DNA of 64,000 nt from Chloroflexus aggregans DSM 9485. GTDB taxonomy: Bacteria; Chloroflexota; Chloroflexia; Chloroflexales; Chloroflexaceae. The first letter of the stretch is position 1, and every line of letters starts with the position of its first letter. Shown piece by piece: positions 1-8,480 of this stretch. The position numbers were made by a program, and so were the translations under genes. Location: contig NC_011831.1 in NCBI RefSeq assembly GCF_000021945.1, forward strand, positions 3,299,353 to 3,363,352, read 5' to 3'. Under the pieces are notes generated by a model. The model was given only the letters and a program-made list of their open reading frames with translations, was not told the origin of the DNA and searched no databases.

Positions 1-145
1 TGTCGTTCCGTACCGTTGCCGGTGAAACGGGGAGGCGGTATTTGCGCACCAACGTTTCGGAAGCAACCGGCGTGGCGGTGTCGACAAACTCCTGAATAAC
101 CAGCTTGAGTATCGTCTGCCGGCGTTCGGTCAGAGGTCCGCTCAT
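1..145 (-). CDS. hrcA: Heat-inducible transcription repressor HrcA (N-terminal part, runs off the window)
   Basis: Only the first 48 codons are in the window. They encode an N-terminal winged-helix segment beginning [20 protein letters not shown], followed by [24 protein letters not shown]. The SPATVRN element is the hallmark of the HrcA DNA-binding domain. HrcA represses class I heat-shock genes by binding CIRCE operators and is kept active by GroEL in the known systems. A perfect CIRCE lies 28 bp upstream of this start, inside the 5' UTR, which strongly supports the identity and indicates autoregulation. The genes normally downstream (grpE, dnaK, dnaJ) would lie outside the window to the left. 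The ATG at 145-143 is the only start that keeps the family N-terminus. Confidence 0.93.
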   Translation of the reverse strand, partial: MSGPLTERRQTILKLVIQEFVDTATPVASETLVRKYRLPVSPATVRND

Positions 146-173
146 CGCTGTATCCTGCCTCGCTGGTTGATGA

Positions 174-200
174 TTAGCACTCGTGAGGCGAGAGTGCTAA
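174..200 (-). promoter_or_regulatory. CIRCE operator (HrcA binding site)
   Basis: TTAGCACTC, nine bases, then GAGTGCTAA. Both 9-bp arms match the CIRCE consensus perfectly. It sits between the hrcA promoter and its start codon, the usual autoregulatory position. Confidence 0.97.
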
Positions 201-220
201 GGCTTGTAATGTAAAAGGTT

Positions 221-241
221 GGCGTGCATCTGATGCACGCC
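221..241 (-). other. Perfect hairpin at the predicted 5' end of the hrcA mRNA
   Basis: GGCGTGCATC, T, GATGCACGCC: two perfect 10-bp arms around a single base. It begins about 8 bp downstream of the predicted -10 box, so the transcript would start with this stem, upstream of CIRCE. A role in mRNA stability is an inference. Confidence 0.6.
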
Positions 242-248
242 GATACAG

Positions 249-277
249 AGTATACCACAAGTTAATGCAGTTGTCAC
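249..277 (-). promoter_or_regulatory. hrcA promoter
   Basis: On the minus strand GTGACA (277-272), a 17-bp spacer and TATACT (254-249), preceded by TGG to give an extended -10 TGGTATACT. Spacing and sequence fit a sigma-70 type promoter reading into hrcA. Confidence 0.65.
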
Positions 278-319
278 GAGGGAACAACGATGCGTGTTAA
301 CGTGTGAAAGGTATCACTT

Positions 320-349
320 TTGCATCATGTGAGACTTGCGTCATATAAT
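320..349 (+). promoter_or_regulatory. Promoter of the M20 peptidase gene
   Basis: TTGCAT (320-325), 18-bp spacer and a perfect TATAAT (344-349), 38 bp before the chosen start at 388. It lacks the TGN extension seen at most other promoters in the window. Confidence 0.55.
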
Positions 350-387
350 GAAGTGCTAAATCGCATAAACAGATGGAGTGCCAGGGT

Positions 388-1743
388 ATGGTAATGGAAC
401 GTTTTGCCGCCTATATTGCCGAACACCAGGCGCGTCTTCGTGCTGAGCTGGCGGAGATAGTACGGTTGCCTTCGGTATCGGCGCAGAATCGGGGGATTAC
501 CGAAACGGCGACATTTGTTGAGCAACGCTTGCGCCGCCTTGGCGCCGAAACCCGCTTGCTCAGCGCTGATGGTGGTAATCCGCTGGTCTACGCGACGATT
601 GGCAATGGGTCACGCACATTGTTGATCTACGACCATTACGATGTGCAGCCTGCCGAGCCACTCGAACTATGGCACACACCACCGTTTGATCTGACCGAGC
701 GTGACGGGAAACTGTACGGGCGCGGGGTAGCCGACAACAAAGGGAATTTGATGCTGCGTATTCAAGCGGTTGAGGCGTGGCTGGCGACCGAAGGGGCTTT
801 ACCGATCCGGATCGTTTTTGTGGTCGAGGGTGAAGAAGAGGTTAGCTCGAAGACGTTGCCGGCGGTTTGTCGCACGTATGCCGATCTGCTCCGGGCCGAT
901 GGCTGCTTGTGGGAGACGGGTGGGGTCGATCTGAGCGAACGCCCGGTTGTCACCTGCGGGGCGAAGGGAATCCAGTACGTGGAGTTGGTGGCACGAGGCG
1001 CGAGCTACGATTTGCATTCTTCGTATGCGACCTTTGTCCCGAATCCGGCATGGCGTTTGACGTGGGCCTTGAATACCCTCAAAGGGCCTGATGGCCGGAT
1101 CCGCATCCCCGGCTTCTACGACCGGGTACGACCGCCGTCGGCTGCCGATCTGGCGGCGCTCGCAACTATTCCGGCCGGTGATGATGAGGCGTTATTAGCC
1201 GATTTTGGCCTTACAGCGTTCCTGGATAATGTGCGTGGGACCGAACGCCTGCGCCGGCACCTATTTGAACCAACCTGCACGATCTGTGGTTTGGTTAGTG
1301 GGTATACCGGTGAAGGTAGCAAGACGGTCTTGCCGAGCGAAGCACGGGCCAAGATTGATTTTCGTCTCGTACCCGATATGGACCCGGCCGAGGTATTGCA
1401 ACAGTTACGCCGTCATCTCGACGCGGAAGGCTTCAATGACATCGAAATTATTGATTTAGGTGGTGAACATCCGGCGCGGAGTCCACTCGATGCAACGATT
1501 GTCCAGGCGGCGGTGGCGTCGGCGCGTGACGTGTATGGTTGTGAACCGATCCTCTACCCAACGATGGCCGGTACCGGTCCGATGTACCCGCTCTGTACGG
1601 CGTTGGGGACACCGGTGGCGAGCGGAGCCGGTTGTGGTTATCACGGTTCGCGGGTGCATTCGCCAAACGAGAATATCCGGTTGGCCGACTATGAGCGAGC
1701 AATGCGCTGGATGGGAAGTTTAATCAAGCATTTTGCGAGCTGA
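388..1743 (+). CDS. M20 family metallopeptidase (dipeptidase type)
   Basis: A 451-residue zinc-dependent exopeptidase of the M20/M28 clan, typical length for CNDP-type dipeptidases. Visible landmarks are DHYDVQP (metal-binding His and Asp, first third), GRGVADNKGN (bridging Asp) and EGEEEVSS (catalytic Glu plus metal Glu), and a C-terminal YHGSRVHSPNE with the last metal-binding His. Between them lies the lid/dimerisation domain. It is probably cytoplasmic, as no signal peptide is seen. Three in-frame ATGs compete (373, 388, 394). I chose 388 because GGAG at 375-378 is a well-spaced ribosome binding site for it and lies inside the longer reading. The substrate cannot be read from sequence. 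The gene is monocistronic and ends at a hairpin shared with the convergent ATPase gene. Confidence 0.9.
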   Translation: MVMERFAAYIAEHQARLRAELAEIVRLPSVSAQNRGITETATFVEQRLRRLGAETRLLSADGGNPLVYATIGNGSRTLLIYDHYDVQPAEPLELWHTPPFDLTERDGKLYGRGVADNKGNLMLRIQAVEAWLATEGALPIRIVFVVEGEEEVSSKTLPAVCRTYADLLRADGCLWETGGVDLSERPVVTCGAKGIQYVELVARGASYDLHSSYATFVPNPAWRLTWALNTLKGPDGRIRIPGFYDRVRPPSAADLAALATIPAGDDEALLADFGLTAFLDNVRGTERLRRHLFEPTCTICGLVSGYTGEGSKTVLPSEARAKIDFRLVPDMDPAEVLQQLRRHLDAEGFNDIEIIDLGGEHPARSPLDATIVQAAVASARDVYGCEPILYPTMAGTGPMYPLCTALGTPVASGAGCGYHGSRVHSPNENIRLADYERAMRWMGSLIKHFAS

Positions 1744-1776
1744 TCTCTTCGAGTGGTGAATGGCACTCCCGTGCGT

Positions 1777-1807
1777 CGTAGGTGCATAGCAACGCTATGC
1801 ACCTACG
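1777..1807. terminator. Bidirectional terminator-like hairpin between convergent genes
   Basis: CGTAGGTGCATAGC, loop AAC, GCTATGCACCTACG: a perfect 14-bp stem lying between the stop codons of the M20 peptidase and the convergent P-type ATPase. There is no long T run, so it may also be a dispersed palindromic repeat. Confidence 0.6.
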
Positions 1808-1817
1808 GGGAGAACGA

Positions 1818-4022
1818 TCACGCCGCTTGATCGTATGCCACCGGTAATTTTGCCCGAAAACGCAACAAGCGCATGCCGTTTAGGGTTACGAGCAGCGAGG
1901 CACCGACATCGGCAAGGACCGCCATCCACATTGTACCGAGGCCGGCGAGCACCAGCCCGATGAAGAAAAGCTTGATCCCAATGCTAAACGCGACATTTGT
2001 GGCGATGGTGCGTAGAGTTTGGCGGCTGAGCGCGATGGCAAACGGCAACTGATGCAGATCACCGCTTAATAGGGTTATGTCGGCGGTTTCCATTGCCTGC
2101 GTTGTCCCACCGGCTCTCGCACTGATGGCAATGCCAACATCGGCTGTAGCCAATGCCGGTGCATCATTGATCCCATCGCCCACCATTGCCACCACACCGT
2201 TCGTTTGGCGCAATGCTTGCACGGTTTGGGCTTTGTCGGCCGGTAACAAACCGGCCCGCACGTCATCGACGCCCAATTCGGCAGCGATACGCTCGGCAGT
2301 GGCCGTCTCATCACCGGTCAACATCACGATGCGCAGCCCCTGATCGCGGAGGCGGGCAATTGCACTCCGACTCTCCGCACGTATGGTGTCGGCTACCGTA
2401 ATGGTCCCACGGTATTGACCGTCGACCCCGACCATTACCGGCGTGCGGCCTAGCTGACTATCGCGGTGTGCGGCAAGGCAGTGCCATTCATCGTGCGTCA
2501 TTACTTGATCAAACGTGCGATGACTGCCGATAAATACTTCAGTACCGTTCACTATCCCACGGACACCCTGCCCAACCAAGGTGCGCACCTCTGCCGCTGA
2601 TGGCAAGGTTAGGCCGCACGTGTTGGCTGCATTGACAATCGCATATGCCAGCGGGTGTTCTGAACGGCGCTCGACCGCTCCGGCCAATGCTAACAATTCA
2701 TTACACGCCGTACAGTGACCGAGCGGTGCCTCAGGTTTGATGCAGCCAACTGTGCGCAATGTCACGACTGCCGGTTTGCCGGTCGTGAGGGTGCCGGTCT
2801 TATCGATGGCAATCGTCTGTACGCGCGCCAACGCTTCGAGATATGCACCGCCTTTGATTAAAACACCGTGGCGGGCAGCGGTGCTTAGGGCACTGACAAT
2901 ACTCACCGGCGTACTGATAACTAAAGCGCACGGGCAAGCGACGACGAGTAAGGCTAAGCCACGGTAGAACCACCCAAACGTGTTGGGGTCTGGATTCCAG
3001 AACGGTTGGCCGAAGAAGAGTGGTGGCACAAGCGCGACAATGGCAGCAAGCAGAACGACCAATGGCGTGTAGATACGGGCAAAGCGGTCAACGAACCGTT
3101 GAATCGGTGCTCGTCGTTCTTGGGCTTCTTGCACCAGATGGATCATGCGCGCTACGGTACTCTCGGCAGCGGGTCGCGTTACAATCACTTCGATGCTTCC
3201 CTCGCCGTTCATCGTTCCGGCAAAGACTTCATCACCGACACTCCGCTCGACGAGGCGGCTTTCACCGGTAATCGGTGCCTGATTGACGAACGAACTCCCG
3301 GCGGTAATTGTGCCATCAACCGGGACCCGCTCACCAGGCCGGACGATGATGCGGTCGCCGGGGTGTAGGTTCTCCACGGCGGTTACCTGTTCACCGTCAG
3401 GGGTGATGAGCGTAGCGGTCGGTGGTGTTAGCTCAAGCAGGCTGCGGATGGTATGACGGGCGTGGTTGGCTGTGTATCCCTCTAACGCTTCGCCAATCGC
3501 ATAGAGAACCATCACCAAGCCGGCTTCGACATACGCACCGATGACGATCGCACCGATAGCCGCGATTGTCATGAGGGCGTCAATACTCAACTCCCGATTG
3601 GTCCGTAACACGCGCCATGCATGGTGGGCAATTGACGGCCCGACGAGGGCCAAGCCACCTAATGCGAGGGCGTCAATCCACCACGCTTCCCAACCGAGTA
3701 TCTCGTGCAACACGATCCCCGGTAAGACGAGGAGGAATCCGATGAGTGCCCGTTTTGTCTCGCGAATACTCAACATAAAACGTAAGAATGAGGGTGGTGC
3801 CTCGCTCACGGCGGATGTCGTCGGCTGGGCTTCATACCCTAATTCACGCACACGAGCAATAACTGTTTCAGGGTCAACATCACCGGTGACGTGCAACTGC
3901 TCAGTAGTGAAGTTCAAATGACACGTCTTCACTCCTGCGAGCCGGGCTACCCCACGTTCGACGGTGCGCGCGCAATCGGGACAATCCATTCCTTTAATCG
4001 TAAACTGCTGGTTGTGCATCAT
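1818..4022 (-). CDS. Heavy-metal translocating P-type ATPase (Zn/Cd/Pb type)
   Basis: A 734-residue P1B-type ATPase that exports soft heavy metals across the inner membrane. An N-terminal heavy-metal-associated domain carries GMDCPDCARTVERG. Membrane helices follow, then the TGES actuator loop, the intramembrane VACPCALVIS motif, the phosphorylation site DKTGTLTTGKP, and the hinge GDGINDAPALATADVGIA. CPC with a downstream extra cysteine-rich insertion after the phosphorylation site (CIKPEAPLGHCTACNE) points to the ZntA/CadA branch rather than copper exporters. The ATG at 4022 is preceded by GAGGAA at good distance. No ArsR or MerR regulator is adjacent, so control is probably encoded elsewhere. 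Metal specificity is an inference. Confidence 0.9.
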   Translation of the reverse strand: MMHNQQFTIKGMDCPDCARTVERGVARLAGVKTCHLNFTTEQLHVTGDVDPETVIARVRELGYEAQPTTSAVSEAPPSFLRFMLSIRETKRALIGFLLVLPGIVLHEILGWEAWWIDALALGGLALVGPSIAHHAWRVLRTNRELSIDALMTIAAIGAIVIGAYVEAGLVMVLYAIGEALEGYTANHARHTIRSLLELTPPTATLITPDGEQVTAVENLHPGDRIIVRPGERVPVDGTITAGSSFVNQAPITGESRLVERSVGDEVFAGTMNGEGSIEVIVTRPAAESTVARMIHLVQEAQERRAPIQRFVDRFARIYTPLVVLLAAIVALVPPLFFGQPFWNPDPNTFGWFYRGLALLVVACPCALVISTPVSIVSALSTAARHGVLIKGGAYLEALARVQTIAIDKTGTLTTGKPAVVTLRTVGCIKPEAPLGHCTACNELLALAGAVERRSEHPLAYAIVNAANTCGLTLPSAAEVRTLVGQGVRGIVNGTEVFIGSHRTFDQVMTHDEWHCLAAHRDSQLGRTPVMVGVDGQYRGTITVADTIRAESRSAIARLRDQGLRIVMLTGDETATAERIAAELGVDDVRAGLLPADKAQTVQALRQTNGVVAMVGDGINDAPALATADVGIAISARAGGTTQAMETADITLLSGDLHQLPFAIALSRQTLRTIATNVAFSIGIKLFFIGLVLAGLGTMWMAVLADVGASLLVTLNGMRLLRFRAKLPVAYDQAA

Positions 4023-4230
4023 GGTATTCCTCAGCAGTACAAAAAAGCGGTTTATGCCTTTACTCTAACGCATTCAGCGATAAAGTCAAGGGAGATGAGA
4101 AAAAATGACACTATGTCTTAGTTATAAGATAGCAGGTTTTTGTCGTATAGACGTTGTCTCAGGAGAGAGGAGTTGCCGATTGGTAAAGATAATCGATGGT
4201 GTAACGTCGAATACGACGGCTATTACCTCA

Positions 4231-6042
4231 CTATTGTAAATTATTCTGCTTTAGAAAATCGGTAACGTTATTAAAAACGTTCAAAAAGAGGGGGGTGCCG
4301 GCGAATGACAGTGGTGAAACCGGTCCGATCGTCATAAATGAATACTCACGACTATCGCTATCGATAGCAGAATGAGGATCACGGAAGAGCTGATAGAGAT
4401 CGAGCGCGTTCCCGCGTCCACCAACTAATTCGCTCAAAGCTCGGAACTCGGTTCCCATACTCAAGCCGAATCCGAAGAAGAAGATGCGCAGTTGTTCGAT
4501 AATTTCGCGGTGTAGACTTGAGAGGGTTTGGCTGATAAACATCCAGCCAACGCCGTATTTGCGGGTCGTGCGCACGGCATCGATCAAAAAAGTGCGCACC
4601 GCTTGTTGTTCCTCATTGCTCGGTTCTTCCCGTGGGGCGATGCGGTGGGCTTCGTCGATAAGAACCAAGGTATTAAGACTTCGATTTTGCCGGTACGAGT
4701 GCTCGGCTGCGTGGCGAATGCCTTCAAGTAGCCGTCTCATGACTAACGCCTGGATGGTGTCGTTCCACACAAGGCGGGATGGCGACGCGGTGTTATCAGC
4801 TTCGTCCACTTCAAGCAGAGTGAGCTGGTTCTTGGATGTAGGCTTTGATGCAATTGATCGTTCCTCTGAGAGATCAATCACCACCACCGCTCGTTGACCT
4901 TGACCGGTAAAGAGGTTTTCTAACAAATGGTCGACGGTTTGAGCGTCTGAGCGACGTTGATTAAACAATTGGGTAATCGGTAGCCACGCCTGCTGATAGA
5001 TCGTATCAGGATTGAGATTACGCATTTGCGTAAGTACTTGTTCGCGTTTATCTTTGGTTCCGTAAATTCGGGTCAGGTTTTGCTCTTTCTGTAAGGTTTC
5101 CCACACACTATTAAACGTTTCTCTAAGGTGTAGATCGGTAAGTTTCTTTTTTCCCTCTAAATGCTCTCGCACAACTTCAGCGGCCTGTTTTTGGTTTTGT
5201 GAGGCTTTGATCCCAAGTCGCTGAAAGAAGCCCGAATTACCCAAAATCTGTTCAAAAATGTCCCACCGATCGAGAACTAAGTTTTGAATGCTGATAACTT
5301 GCACGTTTCTTCCCAACTTTTGCAGGATAGCTTGCATAGGTAAACGGAAAGATCCCGTTCCGGTATTGTGACGCATATCTTTGGCAAATTCGCCCTGCGG
5401 ATCGATCACGAGGAGTCCCATTTCACGATGACGTGCATACGCCAACAAGATCATTTTGGCGAGGACCGACTTCCCCGATCCGGTTTTACCGAAAATACCG
5501 AGATGGTATGCCTCACCTGCCCCATCGGGTCCACTATCAAAATGTTTAAACCAGCACGGTAATAGAGGGGTTGAACCGTAGACATGCCCAAGGTAGAACA
5601 ATTGCTGTTTGAAGAGCGACAAAAGTTCATGCAAAATAGCGTCAGTGACCAAATAAATCGGGGTCCCGGTTGGTGGTACGGTGCCTAGCATATCAGGCCG
5701 GTACGTGCCACTCTTGGCGGCGAATACCGCACTGATCGTCATTTCACCGAGGTGTGTATCTTGCCGTTCACTCACCGTATCGATCCGGCCGCGCTGGCGA
5801 ATCAAGCTACGCATGGTTGGGTCTTCGTGCCACACGTTTCGCAACTTGATTTCGGTGATCTGGCCGAGAGCATAGTGGGGTATACCGTCTTGCATATACC
5901 GAAAGATCGCCAGTTCTCCGATCAGCTTTTTATGAATAGCACCGGCGAGGATGTCGAGCGCAAGTTCTGATGTGGAGGAAGGTGAGCCGATGACACCAAT
6001 CCGCTCGGCCTGATCGACGAGTTGATCGAGATGCTGATACAT
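4231..6042 (-). CDS. HerA-like DNA translocase ATPase (DUF87 family)
   Basis: A 603-residue ATPase of the HerA/FtsK superfamily. The N-terminus (GVIGSPSSTSEL and following) resembles the HAS-barrel that oligomerises HerA. Walker A GIFGKTGSGKSVLAKM lies near residue 187 and Walker B TLVLIDEAHRIAPRE near 458, with conserved R and Q further on (VRTTRKYGVGWMFISQ) as expected for sensor and arginine-finger positions. HerA forms a hexameric ring that pumps DNA and works with the nuclease NurA in archaea and some bacteria. Only 3 bp separate it from the NurA-like gene upstream, and it is the last gene of a three-gene operon. Canonical HerA is close to 500 residues; this one carries an internal expansion (about residues 240-420). 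Confidence 0.85.
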   Translation of the reverse strand: MYQHLDQLVDQAERIGVIGSPSSTSELALDILAGAIHKKLIGELAIFRYMQDGIPHYALGQITEIKLRNVWHEDPTMRSLIRQRGRIDTVSERQDTHLGEMTISAVFAAKSGTYRPDMLGTVPPTGTPIYLVTDAILHELLSLFKQQLFYLGHVYGSTPLLPCWFKHFDSGPDGAGEAYHLGIFGKTGSGKSVLAKMILLAYARHREMGLLVIDPQGEFAKDMRHNTGTGSFRLPMQAILQKLGRNVQVISIQNLVLDRWDIFEQILGNSGFFQRLGIKASQNQKQAAEVVREHLEGKKKLTDLHLRETFNSVWETLQKEQNLTRIYGTKDKREQVLTQMRNLNPDTIYQQAWLPITQLFNQRRSDAQTVDHLLENLFTGQGQRAVVVIDLSEERSIASKPTSKNQLTLLEVDEADNTASPSRLVWNDTIQALVMRRLLEGIRHAAEHSYRQNRSLNTLVLIDEAHRIAPREEPSNEEQQAVRTFLIDAVRTTRKYGVGWMFISQTLSSLHREIIEQLRIFFFGFGLSMGTEFRALSELVGGRGNALDLYQLFRDPHSAIDSDSREYSFMTIGPVSPLSFAGTPLFLNVFNNVTDFLKQNNLQ

Positions 6043-6045
6043 TGG

Positions 6046-7176
6046 TTACACTCCTGACTCGGTGCGGTAGCCGTGTAAACCCATAAAAACGTCGTTGATG
6101 TCACCTTGGTAGCTTTCGGCCATTTGTTGACCGGCAATTTGGCGCAACGTTGGGATTGCGACGGCAAGATGTTTAACCATCCGGTCAGCCATGTAGAGTG
6201 GGTATGGTTCGAGTACTGCTGGGGTCCCACACTGATGGCGAATCCCGTGTAGTACCTCGGCGAGGCGATGACGATTACTCGCGATTGCCTGTGCCATCTC
6301 TAGTCGTAGTGCCGGTAACCACTGGAACGGTCGGTAGTAGACCACCTGTATGGTAGATAACGCCTGGATAATCTCGGTTGCGATTGGACGCAGTGATGGT
6401 TCAACATTGAGGTGCCACGGTTCGTCGGGCTGTTGAAGGGACACCGGTTGCGTATACTCACCGGCTGCAAGTACAAAACTGAGCACACTGCGATCGTCGT
6501 GGGCCGATGACCAATTGAGGTGGTGACCAATCTCGCGGCGGGTCGTGTATTTCGGGATGCTGATCCAACAACGGTCGCTCCGTTGGGCTTGTAAAATGGA
6601 GTGATACGTTGTAAGAAAGGCTGGAATCCGTTCTAAGAAATATTGTGTGGTTTTTAGGTGACCGGTCTCGCGACATTTATTCAACGCCTGATTAAAGTAG
6701 ATCAGCGGGGTCGTTAGCGAACCGTCGAGCAACACAACCTGATGGGGCGCCTCGTGGGCCAATTGCATTTCAAACCCTATCATCAAGGCGCGCAGAATAG
6801 TGCCGGTATCGCTGTCGTGGACTTCGGCTTCAATCCACGCTCGATGCCGTGGTTCTGGCCAGTAGCGTGTTTCGGATGGCGGCGTTAGCCCTTCTACCGC
6901 TACGGCGGCTGCGGCCACAAGATCACTGGCGAGTAAGCGCTCGACCGCATACGCACCATCAATGCCACAGGTGGTAGGGATAGTTGGGTACGCGAGATCG
7001 GCTTCACGTCCGAGCAGCTTGGCCTCCGTCAAGAGATGGCGCCACTGTTCGTACTGCTGGCGGAGGTGCTGAAAGTCGCTGAGCAGATGCTGACTCAAAT
7101 CGGCTGAGCGATTCAGCAACTCATCGACGAGCGCGGCGGGTAATTCCCCAAAAACGCAATCAGGCAACTCTGTCAT
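6046..7176 (-). CDS. NurA-domain nuclease-like protein
   Basis: A 376-residue protein with NurA-type landmarks: an N-terminal metal-site motif CGIDGAYAVERLL (Asp near residue 72), a second acidic motif VVLLDGSLTTP (near 149), and a C-terminal PYPLYMADRMVKHLA helix. NurA proteins are 5'-3' nucleases of RNase H-like fold that dock on HerA. The adjacent HerA-like gene starts 3 bp downstream, and this gene's start overlaps the preceding DUF4338 gene by 17 bp, so the three are probably translationally coupled. The usual C-terminal His is not obvious (Asp in MADRM), so activity is not certain. Confidence 0.75.
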   Translation of the reverse strand: MTELPDCVFGELPAALVDELLNRSADLSQHLLSDFQHLRQQYEQWRHLLTEAKLLGREADLAYPTIPTTCGIDGAYAVERLLASDLVAAAAVAVEGLTPPSETRYWPEPRHRAWIEAEVHDSDTGTILRALMIGFEMQLAHEAPHQVVLLDGSLTTPLIYFNQALNKCRETGHLKTTQYFLERIPAFLTTYHSILQAQRSDRCWISIPKYTTRREIGHHLNWSSAHDDRSVLSFVLAAGEYTQPVSLQQPDEPWHLNVEPSLRPIATEIIQALSTIQVVYYRPFQWLPALRLEMAQAIASNRHRLAEVLHGIRHQCGTPAVLEPYPLYMADRMVKHLAVAIPTLRQIAGQQMAESYQGDINDVFMGLHGYRTESGV

Positions 7177-8341
7177 AGACTACCTCACTAGGGGCGAGTA
7201 GGAGCCGATTACGTACGTCTTCTTTACGCCACGATCGCCACTGGACCCGTTCAGCACGTGGGAGCAGCCAGCGTGATCGCCACCACGCCACCAAGGTTGC
7301 GAAGGGGAGATCACGATACTGCGGTTCGGTCGTTCTCCCTTCAAGGTAATCTTCAAGGTTGTCAATGAGACGGAACAAGAATACCTCGCGCTTGACGCCG
7401 TGTTGGAGCAACGAGGCGGAGAGACCGAGTCGTTCCAATGCTCTGACCATCGTTTGCCATGTTCGGCGAGGACCAACACCGAAGCCACCGCGGGTTGAAA
7501 TCCCCTGCTCTTCCAGAAATGCGCGGAAGAGTGGATACAATTCGAGCAGATGAAAGCTGCCGTACCCTTCTGTAAACCCGATCGACTCGGCAATACTGAG
7601 GTGGTGATAGCGTAAGCGGTTGTAGATGCTGCTCCGTCCAAACGCACTGGTGGTTGTGAGGGCAACGAGGTGAGGTGGTAGGATACGTTGTTCCATCTCG
7701 GTTGCCCGTTGTTCGTATTTTCGCCGGTAGGCAGCACGGATTTCATTCGCTGCGGCCGCATAGGCAATCAGTTTTCCACCCAGCAAGCGATCGTATGGCG
7801 GGACGGCGCCGAGGGTCTGAATATCCATTGTCTGGTTCACCAGCTCGGTTTTTTTGTTTGGCGGGTAGCGAAACAGGCGATCGCGTGATGGAAAACTCAG
7901 TGGTGGTGATTGGAGCGCGAGAATACCAATCAGTTTCTGATTTGCCTGATCAACAACGAGAAAGCGTAATCGTCGTCCATATCCTTTCGAGAGCGGAATC
8001 GACCAGAGTAAGCGAGCAATCCGAAAGAGATTGGCGTGATGTTTGGTACGCACTTCGACCAGCTCTGGTTGGATGTGCCTCGGGTCAACCTCGTCACCAT
8101 CTGCAAAGAAGGGAAGATACCGATCCAAATGCCGGTGCAGCCAGGCTTGATGGGCGGCTCGTTCGACGTTGGTTGCCGGTTGATGCAAGAGCCGGATCGC
8201 CTCTTTTTCGGTTGTTTGGAGTGACAAGGCGCCGGTATGCGATAGTTCAAAACCACACGCTTGTAATCGTTGGATGACGAGACATTTGAGTTCACTCGCA
8301 TTCATGAGCGTAGCTCTATCATCTTGACTGTGAGATTTCAT
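7160..8341 (-). CDS. DUF4338-like protein (DruA relative), first gene of HerA/NurA operon
   Basis: A 393-residue protein. I recognise the pattern GYGRRLRFLVVDQANQKLIGILALQSPP, SRDRLFRYPPNKKTELVNQTMDIQTLGAVPPYDRLLGGKLIAYAAAANEIR and LVALTTTSAFGRSSIYNRLRY as a DUF4338-type core, the family that includes DruA of the Druantia anti-phage system. Family membership is from memory, not a search. No membrane segment or signal is visible, and basic residues are abundant in the C-terminal part. It leads the operon and overlaps the NurA-like gene by 17 bp. Start is ambiguous: ATG at 8341 (used here) or ATG at 8305 (MNASELK); neither has a strong ribosome binding site. Function unknown; nucleic-acid or defence role is inferred from neighbours. 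Confidence 0.6.
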   Translation of the reverse strand: MKSHSQDDRATLMNASELKCLVIQRLQACGFELSHTGALSLQTTEKEAIRLLHQPATNVERAAHQAWLHRHLDRYLPFFADGDEVDPRHIQPELVEVRTKHHANLFRIARLLWSIPLSKGYGRRLRFLVVDQANQKLIGILALQSPPLSFPSRDRLFRYPPNKKTELVNQTMDIQTLGAVPPYDRLLGGKLIAYAAAANEIRAAYRRKYEQRATEMEQRILPPHLVALTTTSAFGRSSIYNRLRYHHLSIAESIGFTEGYGSFHLLELYPLFRAFLEEQGISTRGGFGVGPRRTWQTMVRALERLGLSASLLQHGVKREVFLFRLIDNLEDYLEGRTTEPQYRDLPFATLVAWWRSRWLLPRAERVQWRSWRKEDVRNRLLLAPSEVVYDRVA

Positions 8342-8425
8342 CTATCATATCATACCCTATTCCTACGTAGCCCTTCCTGTCACAGTGGGGTGATGGCTCC
8401 TTCCGTACCATCATCTGGTTCGTTA

Positions 8426-8434
8426 TGCTATACT
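8426..8434 (+). promoter_or_regulatory. Extended -10 promoter of the phosphofructokinase gene
   Basis: TGCTATACT, an extended -10 element, 46 bp upstream of the start codon. No convincing -35 hexamer is seen. Confidence 0.5.
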
Positions 8435-8480
8435 TGCGTATGCAACCAATTGTTCATCCGCCAGTCAGGCGAGGAATACG

